A stretch of DNA of 35,999 nucleotides from Idiomarina sp. 34-48-12 (GTDB lineage Bacteria > Pseudomonadota > Gammaproteobacteria > Enterobacterales > Alteromonadaceae): contig NCJS01000006.1 in assembly GCA_002279005.1 (NCBI GenBank), positions 1 through 35,999 on the forward strand. Direction: 5' to 3'. Positions 1 through 9,765 of this stretch are shown here, in pieces. The stretch's first letter is position 1. The number at the start of each line of letters is the position of its first letter. The notes below the pieces were generated by a model that was given only the letters and a program-made list of their open reading frames with translations, did no database searches and had not been told where the DNA came from. The position numbers and the translations under genes are program-made.

Positions 1-1
1 G

Positions 2-727
2 TCAAGCAGCTGGTCGATGAGTTTGTCTGATATTGGCATTCTGATATCCTTCTTCGATATTGTTAAGAATGCCATTTACACAGATATTTTTACACTCTCC
101 ATCACCCACGCCAGCATCCACACTGACTCGGTGTTTACCTTCTGAATTGGCACGACTATTCGCTGTCATTAAAAAGCGATTATTTTCAATATTGCCCATT
201 CCTTTAATTGTGCTATCGCCGACACCAACATCAGTTTTAATCGTTTTATAGTCGCCGTAAATATCTAAATCGACTTCACCAACGCCTAAGTCAATGTTGA
301 TGTTCGTGGTCCATAAATCGCCATTAATTTCACCAACACCTAAATCGGTCTCAACACGACTAACCTTCGGAAGTTTCACAACCCAATCCAATTGAATACC
401 ATCTTGGTTTGGAACACGAAGTGTTAATTGGTCGCCTGCTTGCTCAGCAATCAGCTCAGCGTCTTCAACGTTACCCTCTTTGTCAAAGACAGTGTCGTCA
501 TCTTTGTAGGCACGAATAGACACTTCCATCACATCGCCGTCAGTACGTTCAAACGTGATGGTTCCTACGCCAGAGTCAAAGCTAACTTCAGTCGCGCTGC
601 TCACGTTGTATTCAGCACTAATATGCTTTTCGTGTTGTTGCGCAGAAGCTGTAAATGGCAAGCTGATCACCGTGATACCAGCGATCATTCCTAAAGCAAT
701 ACTCCAAGTGGTGCGTTGACGGTTCAT
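2..727 (-). CDS. Exported GVG-repeat protein, DUF4097/adhesin-like
   Basis: A complete 241-residue protein whose stop lies three bases from the window edge. The N-terminus has a positive start, a hydrophobic stretch at about residues 10-24 and an Ala-Ser-Ala cleavage site near residue 29, so export is likely. The mature part carries five Gly-Val-Gly turns (SGVGTI, LGVGEI, LGVGEV, VGVGDS, AGVGDG) separated by short beta-like strands. This pattern resembles the DUF4097 'putative adhesin' beta-helix families, but I assign it by pattern only. Two cysteines (ECKNIC) near the C-terminus could form a disulfide. A clear ribosome site (GGAGA, 8 nt before ATG) supports the start. It is divergent from trmO across an AT-rich gap of about 230 bp. 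Function unknown. Confidence 0.72.
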   Translation of the reverse strand: MNRQRTTWSIALGMIAGITVISLPFTASAQQHEKHISAEYNVSSATEVSFDSGVGTITFERTDGDVMEVSIRAYKDDDTVFDKEGNVEDAELIAEQAGDQLTLRVPNQDGIQLDWVVKLPKVSRVETDLGVGEINGDLWTTNINIDLGVGEVDLDIYGDYKTIKTDVGVGDSTIKGMGNIENNRFLMTANSRANSEGKHRVSVDAGVGDGECKNICVNGILNNIEEGYQNANIRQTHRPAA

Positions 728-960
728 TGTTGTTGTCTCCGTAATGATTCATGTTATCATCGTCGTTATAGGACGTAAATAATTCACTCGAAGTTTATTA
801 AGCAATTATCGTGCCAAATATTTATTCGTTATTATTCAAACACTTGCAATGAGCTACATCATTTATTTCTCATCACAAATTAGTCAAAATCACAAAATTA
901 TGCTCAAATAATACAAATTTGATTCGACCAATGACACAAACCATGTCCGAGCATTCGACG

Positions 961-1671
961 ATGACTTCTCACAGCATTGAACCGATAGGATTCATTGAAT
1001 CCCCCTACCCCGAGAAGTTTGCCGTGCCAAGGCAACCAGGGCTTGTCCCCGCAGCAAAGGCTCGAATTGTATTACACGGTGACTATGGACATCCTGATTG
1101 TGTTCGCGGTTTGAAGGCATTCTCGCATATTTGGGTTTTATTTTTATTTCACCAAACCACCGCTCAGGGTTGGAAACCTCTGGTACGTCCTCCGCGCCTT
1201 GGTGGCAATGAAAAACGCGGCGTCTTCGCAACGCGCTCAACCTTTCGTCCCAATAATATCGGGATGTCGGTCGTTCAAGTTATCGATATCAAACATCAGA
1301 ACAAACAAACCATCATTGAGGTGCAAGGCGCTGATTGGGTCAACCAAACGCCGGTCATTGATATCAAACCTTATGTTCCCTACGCCGATGCCATAGCGGA
1401 AGCTACTGGTGGCTTCGCAGCAACAGCGCCAAATAAGAATTTGATCACCACCTTTAGCGACCAAGCTCGACATGAATTGCAGAACTTAATGCCGGAATAT
1501 CCGGAGTTGCAGGCGCTAATAACCCAGGTACTCGCGCAAGATCCTCGCCCTGCATATCAGCAACACGACGACATGGATCGTGACTACGGCATGACCTTAT
1601 ACAATGTGAATATTCGGTGGCGCGTGCTGAATCAAGAAAATCATGTAATAAGTATCAGTAAAGGCTTTTGA
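961..1671 (+). CDS. trmO: tRNA (N6-threonylcarbamoyladenosine37-N6)-methyltransferase TrmO
   Basis: TrmO (formerly YaeB/TsaA) methylates t6A at position 37 of certain tRNAs, using S-adenosylmethionine, and tunes decoding. The family core is plain: [20 protein letters not shown] at the N-terminus, then VRPPRLGG and [17 protein letters not shown]. Length from this start is 236 residues, close to E. coli (235). The frame is open from a TTG at 919 with further ATGs at 931 and 943. I chose 961 because [10 protein letters not shown] aligns with the E. coli N-terminus; no start has a convincing ribosome site, so the start is uncertain. The gene lies 70 bp upstream of proS in the same direction and may be co-transcribed with it. 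Confidence 0.9.
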   Translation: MTSHSIEPIGFIESPYPEKFAVPRQPGLVPAAKARIVLHGDYGHPDCVRGLKAFSHIWVLFLFHQTTAQGWKPLVRPPRLGGNEKRGVFATRSTFRPNNIGMSVVQVIDIKHQNKQTIIEVQGADWVNQTPVIDIKPYVPYADAIAEATGGFAATAPNKNLITTFSDQARHELQNLMPEYPELQALITQVLAQDPRPAYQQHDDMDRDYGMTLYNVNIRWRVLNQENHVISISKGF

Positions 1672-1694
1672 CACAGCGCCGCTACTGATAGAAT
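1668..1694 (+). promoter_or_regulatory. Possible proS promoter
   Basis: TTGACA at 1668-1673 overlaps the trmO stop codon and is followed 15 bp later by TAGAAT at 1689-1694. The hexamers are good but the spacer is two bases short of the sigma-70 optimum, so this is a candidate only. Confidence 0.35.
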
Positions 1695-1741
1695 TTCAGG
1701 TTAAGTACACCATTGGAATTTTGCTGGAATTTGAGGATCAC

Positions 1742-3448
1742 ATGCGTACCAGCCAATATTTATTAGGAACATTAAAAGAAACACCTGCCGACGCAGAAGT
1801 TATCAGTCATCAATTGATGCTGCGCGCCGGTATGATTCGTAAAGTTGCCGCCGGCCTTTATACGTGGACACCAACCGGATTGCGTGTGCTGCGCAAAGTG
1901 GAACGTGTTGTTCGCGAAGAAATGGAACGCGCCGGTGCTCTAGAAGTTCTTATGCCAATGGTTCAACCCGCAGATTTGTGGGAAGAGTCTGGTCGTTGGA
2001 ATGACTATGGCCCTGAGCTACTTCGTTTACACGACCGAAATAACCGTGACTTCGTTTTAGGCCCAACGCATGAAGAAGTCATCAGCGAATTAGCACGCAA
2101 AGAAATTAGCAGCTATAAGCAGTTGCCACTGAACTTGTTCCAAATTCAAACCAAATTCCGTGACGAAATTCGCCCGCGCTTTGGGGTGATGCGTTCACGT
2201 GAGTTCATCATGAAAGATGCGTACTCGTTCCACTTAGACCAAGACAGCCTGCAGCAAACCTATGACGTGATGCATGCAGCCTACTGCCGCATCTTCGAGC
2301 GCCTCGGTCTCGATTATCGTCCGGTTATTGCGGATACCGGCTCCATTGGTGGTAGCTCATCACATGAGTTTCATGTGTTAGCGAGCTCTGGTGAGGATGA
2401 CATTGCGTTTTCAGACAGCTCTGATTATGCCGCCAACGTGGAAATGGCTGAAGCCGTAGCGCCTACTGCTGCGCGCCCTGCGCCGTCGGCTGACATGGAA
2501 AAAGTTGCCACGCCAGAAGCAAAAACCATTGCTGCATTGGTTGAGCAATTCCAGTTGCCAGTTGAGAAAACGGTCAAAACACTTATTGTGCACGGTACTG
2601 AAGAAGGCAAACTGGTAGCGTTGATCATTCGTGGTGATCACGAGCTCAACGAAATTAAAGCCGCCAAACACGAGTTGGTAGCCAGCCCGCTGGTATTTGC
2701 AACGGATGAAGAAATTCGTGCAGCGATTGGCGCTGGTCCTGGTTCATTAGGCCCAGTTGGTTTATCAATGCCTGTCATTATTGATCGCAGTGTCGCGGTC
2801 ATGGCTGATTTCGCTGCCGGAGCCAATGATGATGGCTTCCACTACTTCAATATCAACTGGGAGCGTGATGTCGCTCTGCCAGAAACCTTTGATTTGCGTA
2901 ACGTTGTTGCCGGTGACCCAAGCCCATGTGGTCAAGGCACACTACAAATTAAACGCGGCATTGAAGTCGGTCATATTTTCCAACTTGGTAAGAAATACTC
3001 AGAAGCCATGAAAGTTGGCGTATTGACCGAAACCGGTAAACACGAAACCTTGACGATGGGTTGTTACGGTATCGGTGTCTCTCGTATTGTTGCGGCGGCA
3101 ATTGAACAGAACCACGATCAGTACGGCATCATCTGGCCTAACGCATTAGCACCGTTCCAAGTGGCGTTGGTTCCAATGAACATGCACAAATCGGCACGCG
3201 TACAAGAAGTTGCTGAAAAACTCTACGCCGAGCTAACTGCGGCTGGTATCGATGTGCTGTTTGACGATCGCAAAGAGCGCCCAGGCGTCATGTTTGCCGA
3301 CCTCGAGCTTATCGGTATTCCACATCAAATCGTGATTGGTGAACGTAACCTTGACGAGCAAGCCGTGGAGTACAAATCGCGTCGTAGTGGCGAGAAAGAA
3401 AAGGTCGCGATTGATGCAATTCTGCAGCATTTGCAAAACCAACTTTAA
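1742..3448 (+). CDS. proS: Prolyl-tRNA synthetase
   Basis: Charges tRNA-Pro with proline in the cytoplasm. The 568-residue length and the sequence match the bacterial-type (long) ProS with its inserted editing domain. The N-terminus [20 protein letters not shown] and the class II motif 2 region ([17 protein letters not shown]) are seen at about residues 1-20 and 140-156. The YbaK-like editing insertion covers roughly residues 230-390. Motif 3 ([10 protein letters not shown]) is near residue 440, and the anticodon-binding domain is C-terminal. The frame is open a further 21 bp upstream, but ATG 1742, preceded by GAGG, gives the conserved N-terminus. A strong bidirectional terminator follows. 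Confidence 0.97.
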   Translation: MRTSQYLLGTLKETPADAEVISHQLMLRAGMIRKVAAGLYTWTPTGLRVLRKVERVVREEMERAGALEVLMPMVQPADLWEESGRWNDYGPELLRLHDRNNRDFVLGPTHEEVISELARKEISSYKQLPLNLFQIQTKFRDEIRPRFGVMRSREFIMKDAYSFHLDQDSLQQTYDVMHAAYCRIFERLGLDYRPVIADTGSIGGSSSHEFHVLASSGEDDIAFSDSSDYAANVEMAEAVAPTAARPAPSADMEKVATPEAKTIAALVEQFQLPVEKTVKTLIVHGTEEGKLVALIIRGDHELNEIKAAKHELVASPLVFATDEEIRAAIGAGPGSLGPVGLSMPVIIDRSVAVMADFAAGANDDGFHYFNINWERDVALPETFDLRNVVAGDPSPCGQGTLQIKRGIEVGHIFQLGKKYSEAMKVGVLTETGKHETLTMGCYGIGVSRIVAAAIEQNHDQYGIIWPNALAPFQVALVPMNMHKSARVQEVAEKLYAELTAAGIDVLFDDRKERPGVMFADLELIGIPHQIVIGERNLDEQAVEYKSRRSGEKEKVAIDAILQHLQNQL

Positions 3449-3470
3449 ATCGCTCAAGTCAGTTAGTATA

Positions 3471-3504
3471 AAAAAAGCCCGAATTTATTAATTCGGGCTT
3501 TTTT
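3471..3504. terminator. Bidirectional terminator between proS and gpt
   Basis: A perfect 15-bp inverted repeat (AAAAAAGCCCGAATT, loop TATT, AATTCGGGCTTTTTT) with an A-run on one side and a T-run on the other. It can terminate proS on the plus strand and the permease-gpt unit on the minus strand. Confidence 0.92.
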
Positions 3505-3531
3505 GTATTTGTTGCATTTAGCGCTTAGAGA

Positions 3532-4017
3532 TTAACTCTCAGAACCCGCTAATGGTTCCACATAATGCAAATGCATATCCCAAGGGAAGTGAATCCAGGT
3601 TTCTTGCTCAAGGTCTGCAACATAATCATCCACTAATTGCATACCAGCGGGCTTGGCATAAACCGTGATGAATTTCGCTTTTGGGAAACGCTCACGTAAA
3701 AACTTCAAGGTATTACCGGTATCAACCAAGTCGTCAATAACCAAGAAGCCTTCGCCGTCGTCGGTTGCGTTCACATCTTTCAGCATGGTTACGCTATCGC
3801 GCTGGCTGTCGTGATCGTATGAGCTCACGCAAACCGAGTCGACAACACGTACATTGAGCTCACGAGCCACAATTGCCGCCGGCACCAAGCCACCGCGGCT
3901 TACAGCAATAATGCCGCGCCATTGTTCAGCAGGTAACTGGCGACGAGCCAGTTCCTTTGTTGCACGATGCAACTCTTCCCACGATACGAAAAACTCGCGA
4001 TTTGAATGCCATCCCAT
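3532..4017 (-). CDS. gpt: Xanthine-guanine phosphoribosyltransferase
   Basis: Purine salvage enzyme that joins guanine, xanthine or hypoxanthine to PRPP. The protein follows E. coli Gpt along its length: [27 protein letters not shown], the PRPP-binding loop [13 protein letters not shown], and AKPAG with VDDYV near the end. From ATG 4017 it is 161 residues. The frame is open six codons further, but those overlap the upstream permease, and GGGG sits 8 nt before 4017. The gene begins 5 bp after the stop of the NCS2 purine permease, so uptake and salvage are probably made from one transcript. Specificity among purines is inferred from the family. Confidence 0.93.
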   Translation of the reverse strand: MGWHSNREFFVSWEELHRATKELARRQLPAEQWRGIIAVSRGGLVPAAIVARELNVRVVDSVCVSSYDHDSQRDSVTMLKDVNATDDGEGFLVIDDLVDTGNTLKFLRERFPKAKFITVYAKPAGMQLVDDYVADLEQETWIHFPWDMHLHYVEPLAGSES

Positions 4018-4022
4018 AATGA

Positions 4023-5324
4023 TTACCCCAACCAAATAAATTTAGCGACAAACAGCGCTGCTAATACTGCAACACTCCAATTTAATTCACGGATTTTGCC
4101 TCCGAGCGCTTTCACCACAACGTAGCTAATAAATCCAAGCGCAATGCCGTCAGCAATTGAGAAGGTCAATGGCGTCATCAGCAGCACAACCGCTACCGGA
4201 GCTGCTTCCGTAATATCATCCCAATCTACTGAACGAAGCGTAAATAGCATCAATACTGAGACATAAATAATCGCGCCAGCGGTTGCATACGCAGGAACCA
4301 TGCCTGCTAGCGGCGCGAAAAATATTGCCAAAATAAATAGTAGACCAACCACCACAGCAGTGAGACCGGTCTTGCCGCCTGAGGCAACGCCAGATGCTGA
4401 TTCAACATAGCTGGTTGTGGTTGATGTACCTAATGCAGCGCCTGCAATCGTGGCCGTACTGTCAGCCATCAACGCACGCTCTAGACGCGGTAACGAGCCA
4501 TCCGGCTTCGCCAAACCTGCGCGCTGTGCAACGGCCATTAACGTGCCCGACGTATCAAACAAATCAACGAACAAGAACGCAAAGATAACGCTCAACATGG
4601 CGACATCGAACGCCGCCGCAATGTCCATTTGCATAAAGGTTGGTGCCAAGCTCGGTGGCGCTGCAACAATGCCATTGTACTGTACATCGCCAAGCAAAAA
4701 TCCGGCCAAGGTCACTAAAAGTATACTTATCAGCGCGGCTCCTTGAATACCTCGTGCAACCATACCAATAATTAGGAAGAATCCAGCGCCAGCAAGCAGC
4801 ACCGATAGTTGCGACATGTCGCCCAATGACACTAACGTGGCATTGTCCGCAACAATGATATTGGCGTTCTTTAAGCCAATTAACGCTAGGAAAGCACCAA
4901 TACCTGCGGCTATTGCTAAGCGCAGCGTTACCGGTATCGCATTAATGATCCACGAGCGCACACGCAAAGCAGAAAGTAAGAAGAATAAAATACCAGAGAA
5001 AAACACCGCGCCAAGCGCCGTTTGCCACGTGTATCCCATACCGAGAACAACGCTATAGGTGAAGAACGCATTGAGCCCCATACCCGGCGCCAAAGCCACA
5101 GGATAATTCGCCCACAATCCCATCACCAAACAGCCAATGGCGGCAGCTAAACAGGTGGCGACAAAAACCGCGCCATAATCCATGCCGGCTTCACTGAGCA
5201 TCGATGGATTTACGAAAATAATATACGCCATGGTTAAAAACGTGGTGATACCCGCAACAATTTCACGTTTTACCGTACTTCCCTGCGCTTTGATTTGAAA
5301 CAACCGCTCCAATAAAGCCTGCAT
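4023..5324 (-). CDS. NCS2-family purine permease (AzgA/GhxP type)
   Basis: A 433-residue inner-membrane protein with about a dozen or more hydrophobic segments. The family features are the N-terminal [20 protein letters not shown], then NPSML, the substrate-site segment [17 protein letters not shown] (about residues 77-93), [13 protein letters not shown] (about 252-264), and the [21 protein letters not shown] loop (about 296-316). These mark the AzgA branch, which imports adenine, guanine and hypoxanthine by proton symport. It is followed immediately by gpt, which fits a nucleobase import and salvage unit. A GGGGG ribosome site precedes the ATG. I see no purine riboswitch in the 135-bp gap upstream. 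The exact substrate cannot be told from sequence alone. Confidence 0.92.
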   Translation of the reverse strand: MQALLERLFQIKAQGSTVKREIVAGITTFLTMAYIIFVNPSMLSEAGMDYGAVFVATCLAAAIGCLVMGLWANYPVALAPGMGLNAFFTYSVVLGMGYTWQTALGAVFFSGILFFLLSALRVRSWIINAIPVTLRLAIAAGIGAFLALIGLKNANIIVADNATLVSLGDMSQLSVLLAGAGFFLIIGMVARGIQGAALISILLVTLAGFLLGDVQYNGIVAAPPSLAPTFMQMDIAAAFDVAMLSVIFAFLFVDLFDTSGTLMAVAQRAGLAKPDGSLPRLERALMADSTATIAGAALGTSTTTSYVESASGVASGGKTGLTAVVVGLLFILAIFFAPLAGMVPAYATAGAIIYVSVLMLFTLRSVDWDDITEAAPVAVVLLMTPLTFSIADGIALGFISYVVVKALGGKIRELNWSVAVLAALFVAKFIWLG

Positions 5325-5459
5325 AAGCCCCCACTCTTGCTCTGCTGATTAAAAAATTGCGGTATTCTACAATAATTTCATCGCTTTTGCCGCACTAATC
5401 TGTGGTAACCTGAACGCCTTCAATGCACTCGGCAACCATCATTCAAGGAGTTTTTAGTT

Positions 5460-5780
5460 ATGCCTCGAGTCATATACATTGATGCCCAAGGTGGCGAATT
5501 TGAAGCAGAAGTCGAAGTTGGTCAAAACCTCATGGAAGGTGCGGTTGATCATATGATTGACGGCATTCTTGGTGAATGCGGTGGCGTCATGTCATGCGCA
5601 ACCTGTCACTGTTATGTTGATCCCGCTTGGGTTAACAAAATTCCAGCAGCGAGCGAAATGGAAGAAGATATGCTCGATATGGTGGTCGATCCGCAAGACA
5701 ACAGTCGTTTAAGCTGCCAAATCGACATGACCGACGAATTAGATGGGATTGTTGTACGTTTACCGAAATCGCAGTTTTAA
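5460..5780 (+). CDS. 2Fe-2S ferredoxin, adrenodoxin type
   Basis: A small (106-residue) soluble electron carrier. The cluster ligands follow the adrenodoxin/putidaredoxin pattern: Cys40, Cys46 and Cys49 (C-x5-C-x2-C) and Cys86, with an extra Cys at 51. The acidic segment EMEEDMLDMV and the SRLSCQI motif are typical of this branch rather than of plant-type ferredoxins. It is not located in an isc cluster here, so the partner is unknown. AAGGAG lies shortly before the ATG. Its TAA overlaps the TAA of the convergent NAD kinase-like gene within one TTAA (5777-5780), leaving no room for a terminator between them. Confidence 0.93.
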   Translation: MPRVIYIDAQGGEFEAEVEVGQNLMEGAVDHMIDGILGECGGVMSCATCHCYVDPAWVNKIPAASEMEEDMLDMVVDPQDNSRLSCQIDMTDELDGIVVRLPKSQF

Positions 5781-6919
5781 GCGCTTTCGATTCGCACGAA
5801 TACTTCATCATGATAGCCGGTTGTCACGCGCATCAGCCCCGACAACTCGGCATCTAACTCAGGTTCACCGGTATCAACCAGCAGCGGGCGCTGCCCTAGC
5901 GCTTGCAGTTTCGCTTTGGTTGCCACAATTTGAATATGATCTTTGCCAACGCGGCGAATCACCGTCGGGCTAAGTTGTTGATTACCACGCCCGAAAATAT
6001 GGCCTTGCCCACCTATCACCGTAATAATCATCTGCACAGGGCCTTGATGCGCATCAATGAGTTGTTCAAGCTGTGTCGCCGTCACGTCACTGGCAATCAC
6101 CTCGCCAGCAAGCACCACATCAACACCCAACAACGTGTTTGGCAGATTTAATTCTTCCATGATAAACGCCACAGTTGAGCCGGAGCCCATCACATAAAGC
6201 GTATCATCGTCCATGCTTTCAATCACATCGGCAGCGATGTCGGCAAGTACGAGCTCATCACTCTCTTTACCGCCCATCTTTACGGCCTGAACATAACGCA
6301 GCTCTGCCGGAACCAGCATCTCACCATAGCGACGCGCTCTGACTGTACCCTGACGAAACGCATCTTCATCAATATCCATCACATCCGCATTGGTGACGCT
6401 GGTCAGCTGACCTTGTATGAGCTGCTCCAACACCTTCCCCGCAGCCGTGGGTGATATCGCGTAAACACCTGAGTGAATTTTCACGCCCGCAGGAATACCA
6501 AGTACGGGGCGTTCTTCCGGATAGACGGCGCAAACATCGCGCGCAGTGCCATCCCCGCCAGCAAACAACAATAAATCGATATCATCGCGTTCAGCCAATA
6601 ATTTGACGAGCTCGCGGGTATCATCCGCAGATGTCAGTGCTTGCTGCGGTGTATAAACCACCTCATAGGCATAGCCAAGCTCGCGCACAACATCCTCACC
6701 GAGCCCATCTGCGCCGGTGACAAACTGCAATTGATTGGCATAGGCCTGAATAACCTGGAGTGCTTGGCTGACACGTCGTGGTGCTTTTGGCGTTGCACCT
6801 AACTCAAGCGCACGCTTCGCAGTGTCGGCGCCGTCACTACCTTTTAAAGCAACGGAGCCGCCCAAACCTGCGTATGAATTGACAATAAGACCAATACGAA
6901 ACAACGGAGACTTATTCAC
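5777..6919 (-). CDS. ATP-NAD/AcoX kinase family protein
   Basis: A predicted nucleotide kinase distinct from the main NAD kinase NadK. It has the family start IGLIVNSYAGLGGSVALKG, the phosphate-binding FAGGDGTARDV near the middle, GIPAGVKIHSGVYA, and VIGGQGHIFGRGNQQLSP near the C-terminus, all characteristic of the COG3199 group. The start is uncertain. GTG 6919 (380 residues) overlaps the stop region of the upstream entericidin-like gene and would allow coupled translation; TTG 6904 is another option. A longer frame to 6994 runs out of frame through the entericidin-like gene and is unlikely to be translated. It is the last gene of the prmB-aroC-epmC unit. The substrate is not established. 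Confidence 0.82.
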   Translation of the reverse strand: MNKSPLFRIGLIVNSYAGLGGSVALKGSDGADTAKRALELGATPKAPRRVSQALQVIQAYANQLQFVTGADGLGEDVVRELGYAYEVVYTPQQALTSADDTRELVKLLAERDDIDLLLFAGGDGTARDVCAVYPEERPVLGIPAGVKIHSGVYAISPTAAGKVLEQLIQGQLTSVTNADVMDIDEDAFRQGTVRARRYGEMLVPAELRYVQAVKMGGKESDELVLADIAADVIESMDDDTLYVMGSGSTVAFIMEELNLPNTLLGVDVVLAGEVIASDVTATQLEQLIDAHQGPVQMIITVIGGQGHIFGRGNQQLSPTVIRRVGKDHIQIVATKAKLQALGQRPLLVDTGEPELDAELSGLMRVTTGYHDEVFVRIESA

Positions 6920-7046
6920 CTTTATCGCGGGTACCTTCTTGAATGGCTTCGCCGGCACTCTCAAGATCTTTGCCGATACCGTCAATCGTGGCACAACTAC
7001 TCAAACCTAAAGCGATTAAAAGCATAATGAAATGGCGATTCTTCAT
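6912..7046 (-). CDS. Entericidin-like small lipoprotein
   Basis: A 44-residue gene. The protein begins MKNRHFIMLLIALGLSSC, a short signal peptide ending in a lipobox (LSSC) with the lipidated Cys at 18, then ATIDGIGKDLESAGEAIQEG. The C-x-T-x-x-G-x-G-x-D-x-x-x-x-G-x-A/S-I spacing matches the EcnA/EcnB entericidin family of envelope lipoproteins. Its ATG overlaps the epmC stop (ATGA, 7043-7046) and its tail overlaps the NAD kinase-like start, so it seems to be translated by coupling inside that operon. In E. coli entericidins are linked to stationary-phase lysis; no such role can be read here. No separate antidote gene is adjacent. Confidence 0.8.
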   Translation of the reverse strand: MKNRHFIMLLIALGLSSCATIDGIGKDLESAGEAIQEGTRDKGE

Positions 7047-7579
7047 TTTATGTTCCAATTAGTTATTGTTGTTGGGGGCCACGGCTGCTGATAAAAATCA
7101 GCCAAAGCTCGGGCAAATTTCTCCGCGCGATGCGGAATGCCTTCAATTATATAGCGAGATAATTGTTCTTGAACAGCTTTTGTAAACGCGAATCGATCAA
7201 CGTCAATGCCACCTAAGTTATCAACACTCACTTGAAATGGCACCCCAGCACAAAGCGAAAACAACCACTCTAAGGCTTGTGGCTTACGTTCTACTTGTTC
7301 AAATTCAGCTTGCTGTTTGGCATCGCGACCATCGGGTTCATACCAATAGCCATAGTCAAACAGCTGCCGGCGCTGCTCACCGGCAATACACCAGTGGGCA
7401 ATTTCATGTAACGCCGAAGCGAAAAATCCGTGCGCAAACACCACCTGATGATGGTCACCTGCCTGTTGTGCAGGTTGATAATACGGCTCATCAGTTCCGG
7501 CGACTAACCGGGTGTTAAACTCGTCATAAAAACACTGCTCAAACAGCGCAATGAGTTGCTGATAATGATGTTCTGTCAT
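7043..7579 (-). CDS. epmC: Elongation factor P hydroxylase EpmC
   Basis: EpmC (YfcM) hydroxylates the lysylated lysine of elongation factor P, the last step of the EpmB/EpmA/EpmC pathway. The protein matches E. coli YfcM: HHYQQLI, FNTRLV, VFAHGFFASALHEIAHWCIAG with the HExxH-like metal site, FDYGYWYEPDGRDA and RKPQALEWLF. From ATG 7579 it is 178 residues, near the E. coli length of 182. A GTG at 7594 would add five residues but has no better ribosome site. It lies between aroC and the entericidin-like gene, overlapping the latter by 4 nt. epmA, epmB and efp are not in this window. Confidence 0.93.
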   Translation of the reverse strand: MTEHHYQQLIALFEQCFYDEFNTRLVAGTDEPYYQPAQQAGDHHQVVFAHGFFASALHEIAHWCIAGEQRRQLFDYGYWYEPDGRDAKQQAEFEQVERKPQALEWLFSLCAGVPFQVSVDNLGGIDVDRFAFTKAVQEQLSRYIIEGIPHRAEKFARALADFYQQPWPPTTITNWNIK

Positions 7580-7613
7580 ACTTCTCAACAGCACCTAGAC
7601 AATAACAACGCCA

Positions 7614-8714
7614 TTATTCAATGATCGGGAATGTGGTTTGAACATCGCCGTTTTGCGCGCGTTGACGTAACCAGTGGTCCATAATCACCAGCGCAGCCAT
7701 CGCCTCAACCACAGGAACGCCACGAATACCAACACAAGGATCATGGCGACCGCGCGTCACAATTGAGCTTGTTTCGCCGTGAATATCAATCGTCTCACCA
7801 GCAATGGTGATGCTTGACGTTGGTTTGAAGGCAACTTCAGCAATAATTGGCTGACCGCTACTAATTCCGCCGAGTACACCACCCGAATGATTACTCGCAA
7901 AGCCTTTCGGTGTTAACGCATCGCGATGTTCACTACCGCGCTGCCCGGCAACCGCAAAACCGTCACCAATACTCACGGCTTTCACCGCATTAATACTCAT
8001 CAGTGCTTTCGCCAAATCAGCATCAAGCCGATCAAACACTGGCTCACCTAAACCTACGGGTACGCCGGTTACCTCAAGACGCACACGTGCGCCGACCGAG
8101 TCACCATCTTTTAACAGCTGCTTCAGATATTCTTGCGCCGCTTCTGACATACGACGGTCTGGGCAAAACAGCGGGTCATCCGCCACATGTTGCCAAGCAA
8201 AATCTGGCTGCGCAGGGTCGGTGCAATGTGGACCTATTTGCACCACGCCGGCGTGAAATTTGATCCCGAATTTTTCTGCTAAGTATTTCTGCGCGATAGC
8301 GCCAGCACCAACTCGCATGGCGGTTTCGCGCGCCGATGAGCGACCACCGCCGCGATAATCGCGTACACCATATTTGTGCGCATAGGTATAATCCGCATGG
8401 CCGGGTCTGAATTTCTCTTTAATATCACCGTAGTCTTTACTACGCTGATCGGTGTTTTCAATGAGCAGCCCAATCGGTGTTCCGGTTGTTTTCCCTTCGA
8501 ATACGCCTGAGAGAATCTTCACGCTATCCGCCTCTCGCCGGGCTGTTGTGAAACGATTTTGCCCAGGTTTCCGACGATCAAGTAACGGTTGAATATCGGC
8601 TTCAGAAAGCTCTAGGCCTGGCGGGCAGCCGTCAACGACAGCGCCAATTGCGGCACCGTGACTTTCGCCAAAGGTTGTGACCCGAAATAATTCACCCCAA
8701 GTATTTGCTGCCAT
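7614..8714 (-). CDS. aroC: Chorismate synthase
   Basis: Converts 5-enolpyruvylshikimate-3-phosphate to chorismate with reduced FMN, the last shared step toward Trp, Phe and Tyr. Length is 366 residues from ATG 8714; the preceding GTG would add one residue. Signature stretches are the [20 protein letters not shown]-terminus, [35 protein letters not shown] (about residues 106-131) and [14 protein letters not shown]. Chorismate feeds the trp operon 5 kb away, although the two are not in one unit. Gene order prmB-aroC is conserved in enteric bacteria, and the gap from prmB is 47 bp. Confidence 0.97.
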   Translation of the reverse strand: MAANTWGELFRVTTFGESHGAAIGAVVDGCPPGLELSEADIQPLLDRRKPGQNRFTTARREADSVKILSGVFEGKTTGTPIGLLIENTDQRSKDYGDIKEKFRPGHADYTYAHKYGVRDYRGGGRSSARETAMRVGAGAIAQKYLAEKFGIKFHAGVVQIGPHCTDPAQPDFAWQHVADDPLFCPDRRMSEAAQEYLKQLLKDGDSVGARVRLEVTGVPVGLGEPVFDRLDADLAKALMSINAVKAVSIGDGFAVAGQRGSEHRDALTPKGFASNHSGGVLGGISSGQPIIAEVAFKPTSSITIAGETIDIHGETSSIVTRGRHDPCVGIRGVPVVEAMAALVIMDHWLRQRAQNGDVQTTFPIIE

Positions 8715-8761
8715 CACTTTGTCTCAGTAGTTTTGTTTCGTTTTATTCGTGTGATTTCGCG

Positions 8762-9670
8762 TTAAAACTTCTCGCGATGCTCAACCAAATCGGCGTAGGT
8801 CAACACGAATACACCATCGCCACCATGCTCGAATTCCACCCAATCAAATGGAACTTCAGGGAATTCTTCGGCTAAAGCTACCCATGAGTTGCCCACTTCA
8901 CACACCAACACACCCTGCTCGGTTAAATGTTCCGGCGCTTCACGCAAAATGGTTCGAACTAAATCTAAGCCATCATCGCCTGCTGCTAAGCCAAGTTCTG
9001 GTTCATGCCGAAATTCGTCCGGTAAATCAGCCATATCCTCGGCATCGACATACGGTGGATTCGTCACAATCAGATCATAACGTTGCTTCGGCACACCATC
9101 ATATAAGTTCGACTGAATCGGAATAACGCGCTCATCTAAACCATGCATCGCGATGTTCTCTTCGGCAACAGCAAGTGCATCTAACGACAAATCCAACGCA
9201 TCAACTTCGGCCTCGTCAAAGGCATAGGCACAGGCAATCGCAATACAACCGCTGCCCGTACACAAATCAAGAATACGTTTTGGCTCTTGCGTTAACCAAG
9301 GTGTGAAGCGCTTTTCAATCAGTTCAGCAATTGGCGACCGTGGCACTAATACGCGCTCATCAACCATAAACGGCAACCCAGCAAACCATGCTTGGCCAAT
9401 CAAATAAGCTGCCGGCTTGCGCTCTTCAATACGCGTGGTCACTAATGCCACAAACTCATCAAGCTCGTGTTCTTGCAGGTGCGCCCGTTCAAACATGGCG
9501 AGTTGCTCAAAATTCAACTGCGTCACATGCCCTAACAAAAGTTGCGCTTCGCTGTAGGCATTATCGGTGCCGTGACCAAAATAGACATCGGCACTCTGCA
9601 TTGCAGTGACAGCCCAACGCAGTGCATCGTGTAAATTGGTTTGCGTAAATGTGACATTTACCTGTGACAA
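8762..9670 (-). CDS. prmB: Ribosomal protein uL3 glutamine methyltransferase PrmB
   Basis: Methylates the conserved glutamine of ribosomal protein L3 using S-adenosylmethionine. The Rossmann motif [19 protein letters not shown] (about residues 136-154) and the catalytic NPPY in [12 protein letters not shown] are present, and [15 protein letters not shown] follows as in E. coli PrmB. The frame is open 30 codons further, but the best start is TTG 9670, with GGAGA 7 nt upstream. This gives 302 residues (E. coli 310) and an N-terminus MSQVNVTF. The similar enzyme PrmC (release-factor methylation) is less likely because the '[14 protein letters not shown]' segment is PrmB-like. It is the first gene of the minus-strand unit that continues into aroC. 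Confidence 0.94.
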   Translation of the reverse strand: MSQVNVTFTQTNLHDALRWAVTAMQSADVYFGHGTDNAYSEAQLLLGHVTQLNFEQLAMFERAHLQEHELDEFVALVTTRIEERKPAAYLIGQAWFAGLPFMVDERVLVPRSPIAELIEKRFTPWLTQEPKRILDLCTGSGCIAIACAYAFDEAEVDALDLSLDALAVAEENIAMHGLDERVIPIQSNLYDGVPKQRYDLIVTNPPYVDAEDMADLPDEFRHEPELGLAAGDDGLDLVRTILREAPEHLTEQGVLVCEVGNSWVALAEEFPEVPFDWVEFEHGGDGVFVLTYADLVEHREKF

Positions 9671-9765
9671 GGTAGGTTCTCCGAAGTTGTTCTGTTCTTT
9701 GCCATAAGATACCCTAATAGCACTAAGTTCGCATCCAAAGATGCACGTTGATAGGCACAAAACGA

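Noticed and set aside
5325..5459. Purine riboswitch ahead of the NCS2 permease
   Set aside because: No conserved three-way-junction core can be recognised in this 135-bp divergent gap.
6920..6994. N-terminal extension of the NAD kinase-like protein
   Set aside because: It is out of frame with the entericidin-like gene, has no ribosome site, and precedes the conserved family N-terminus.
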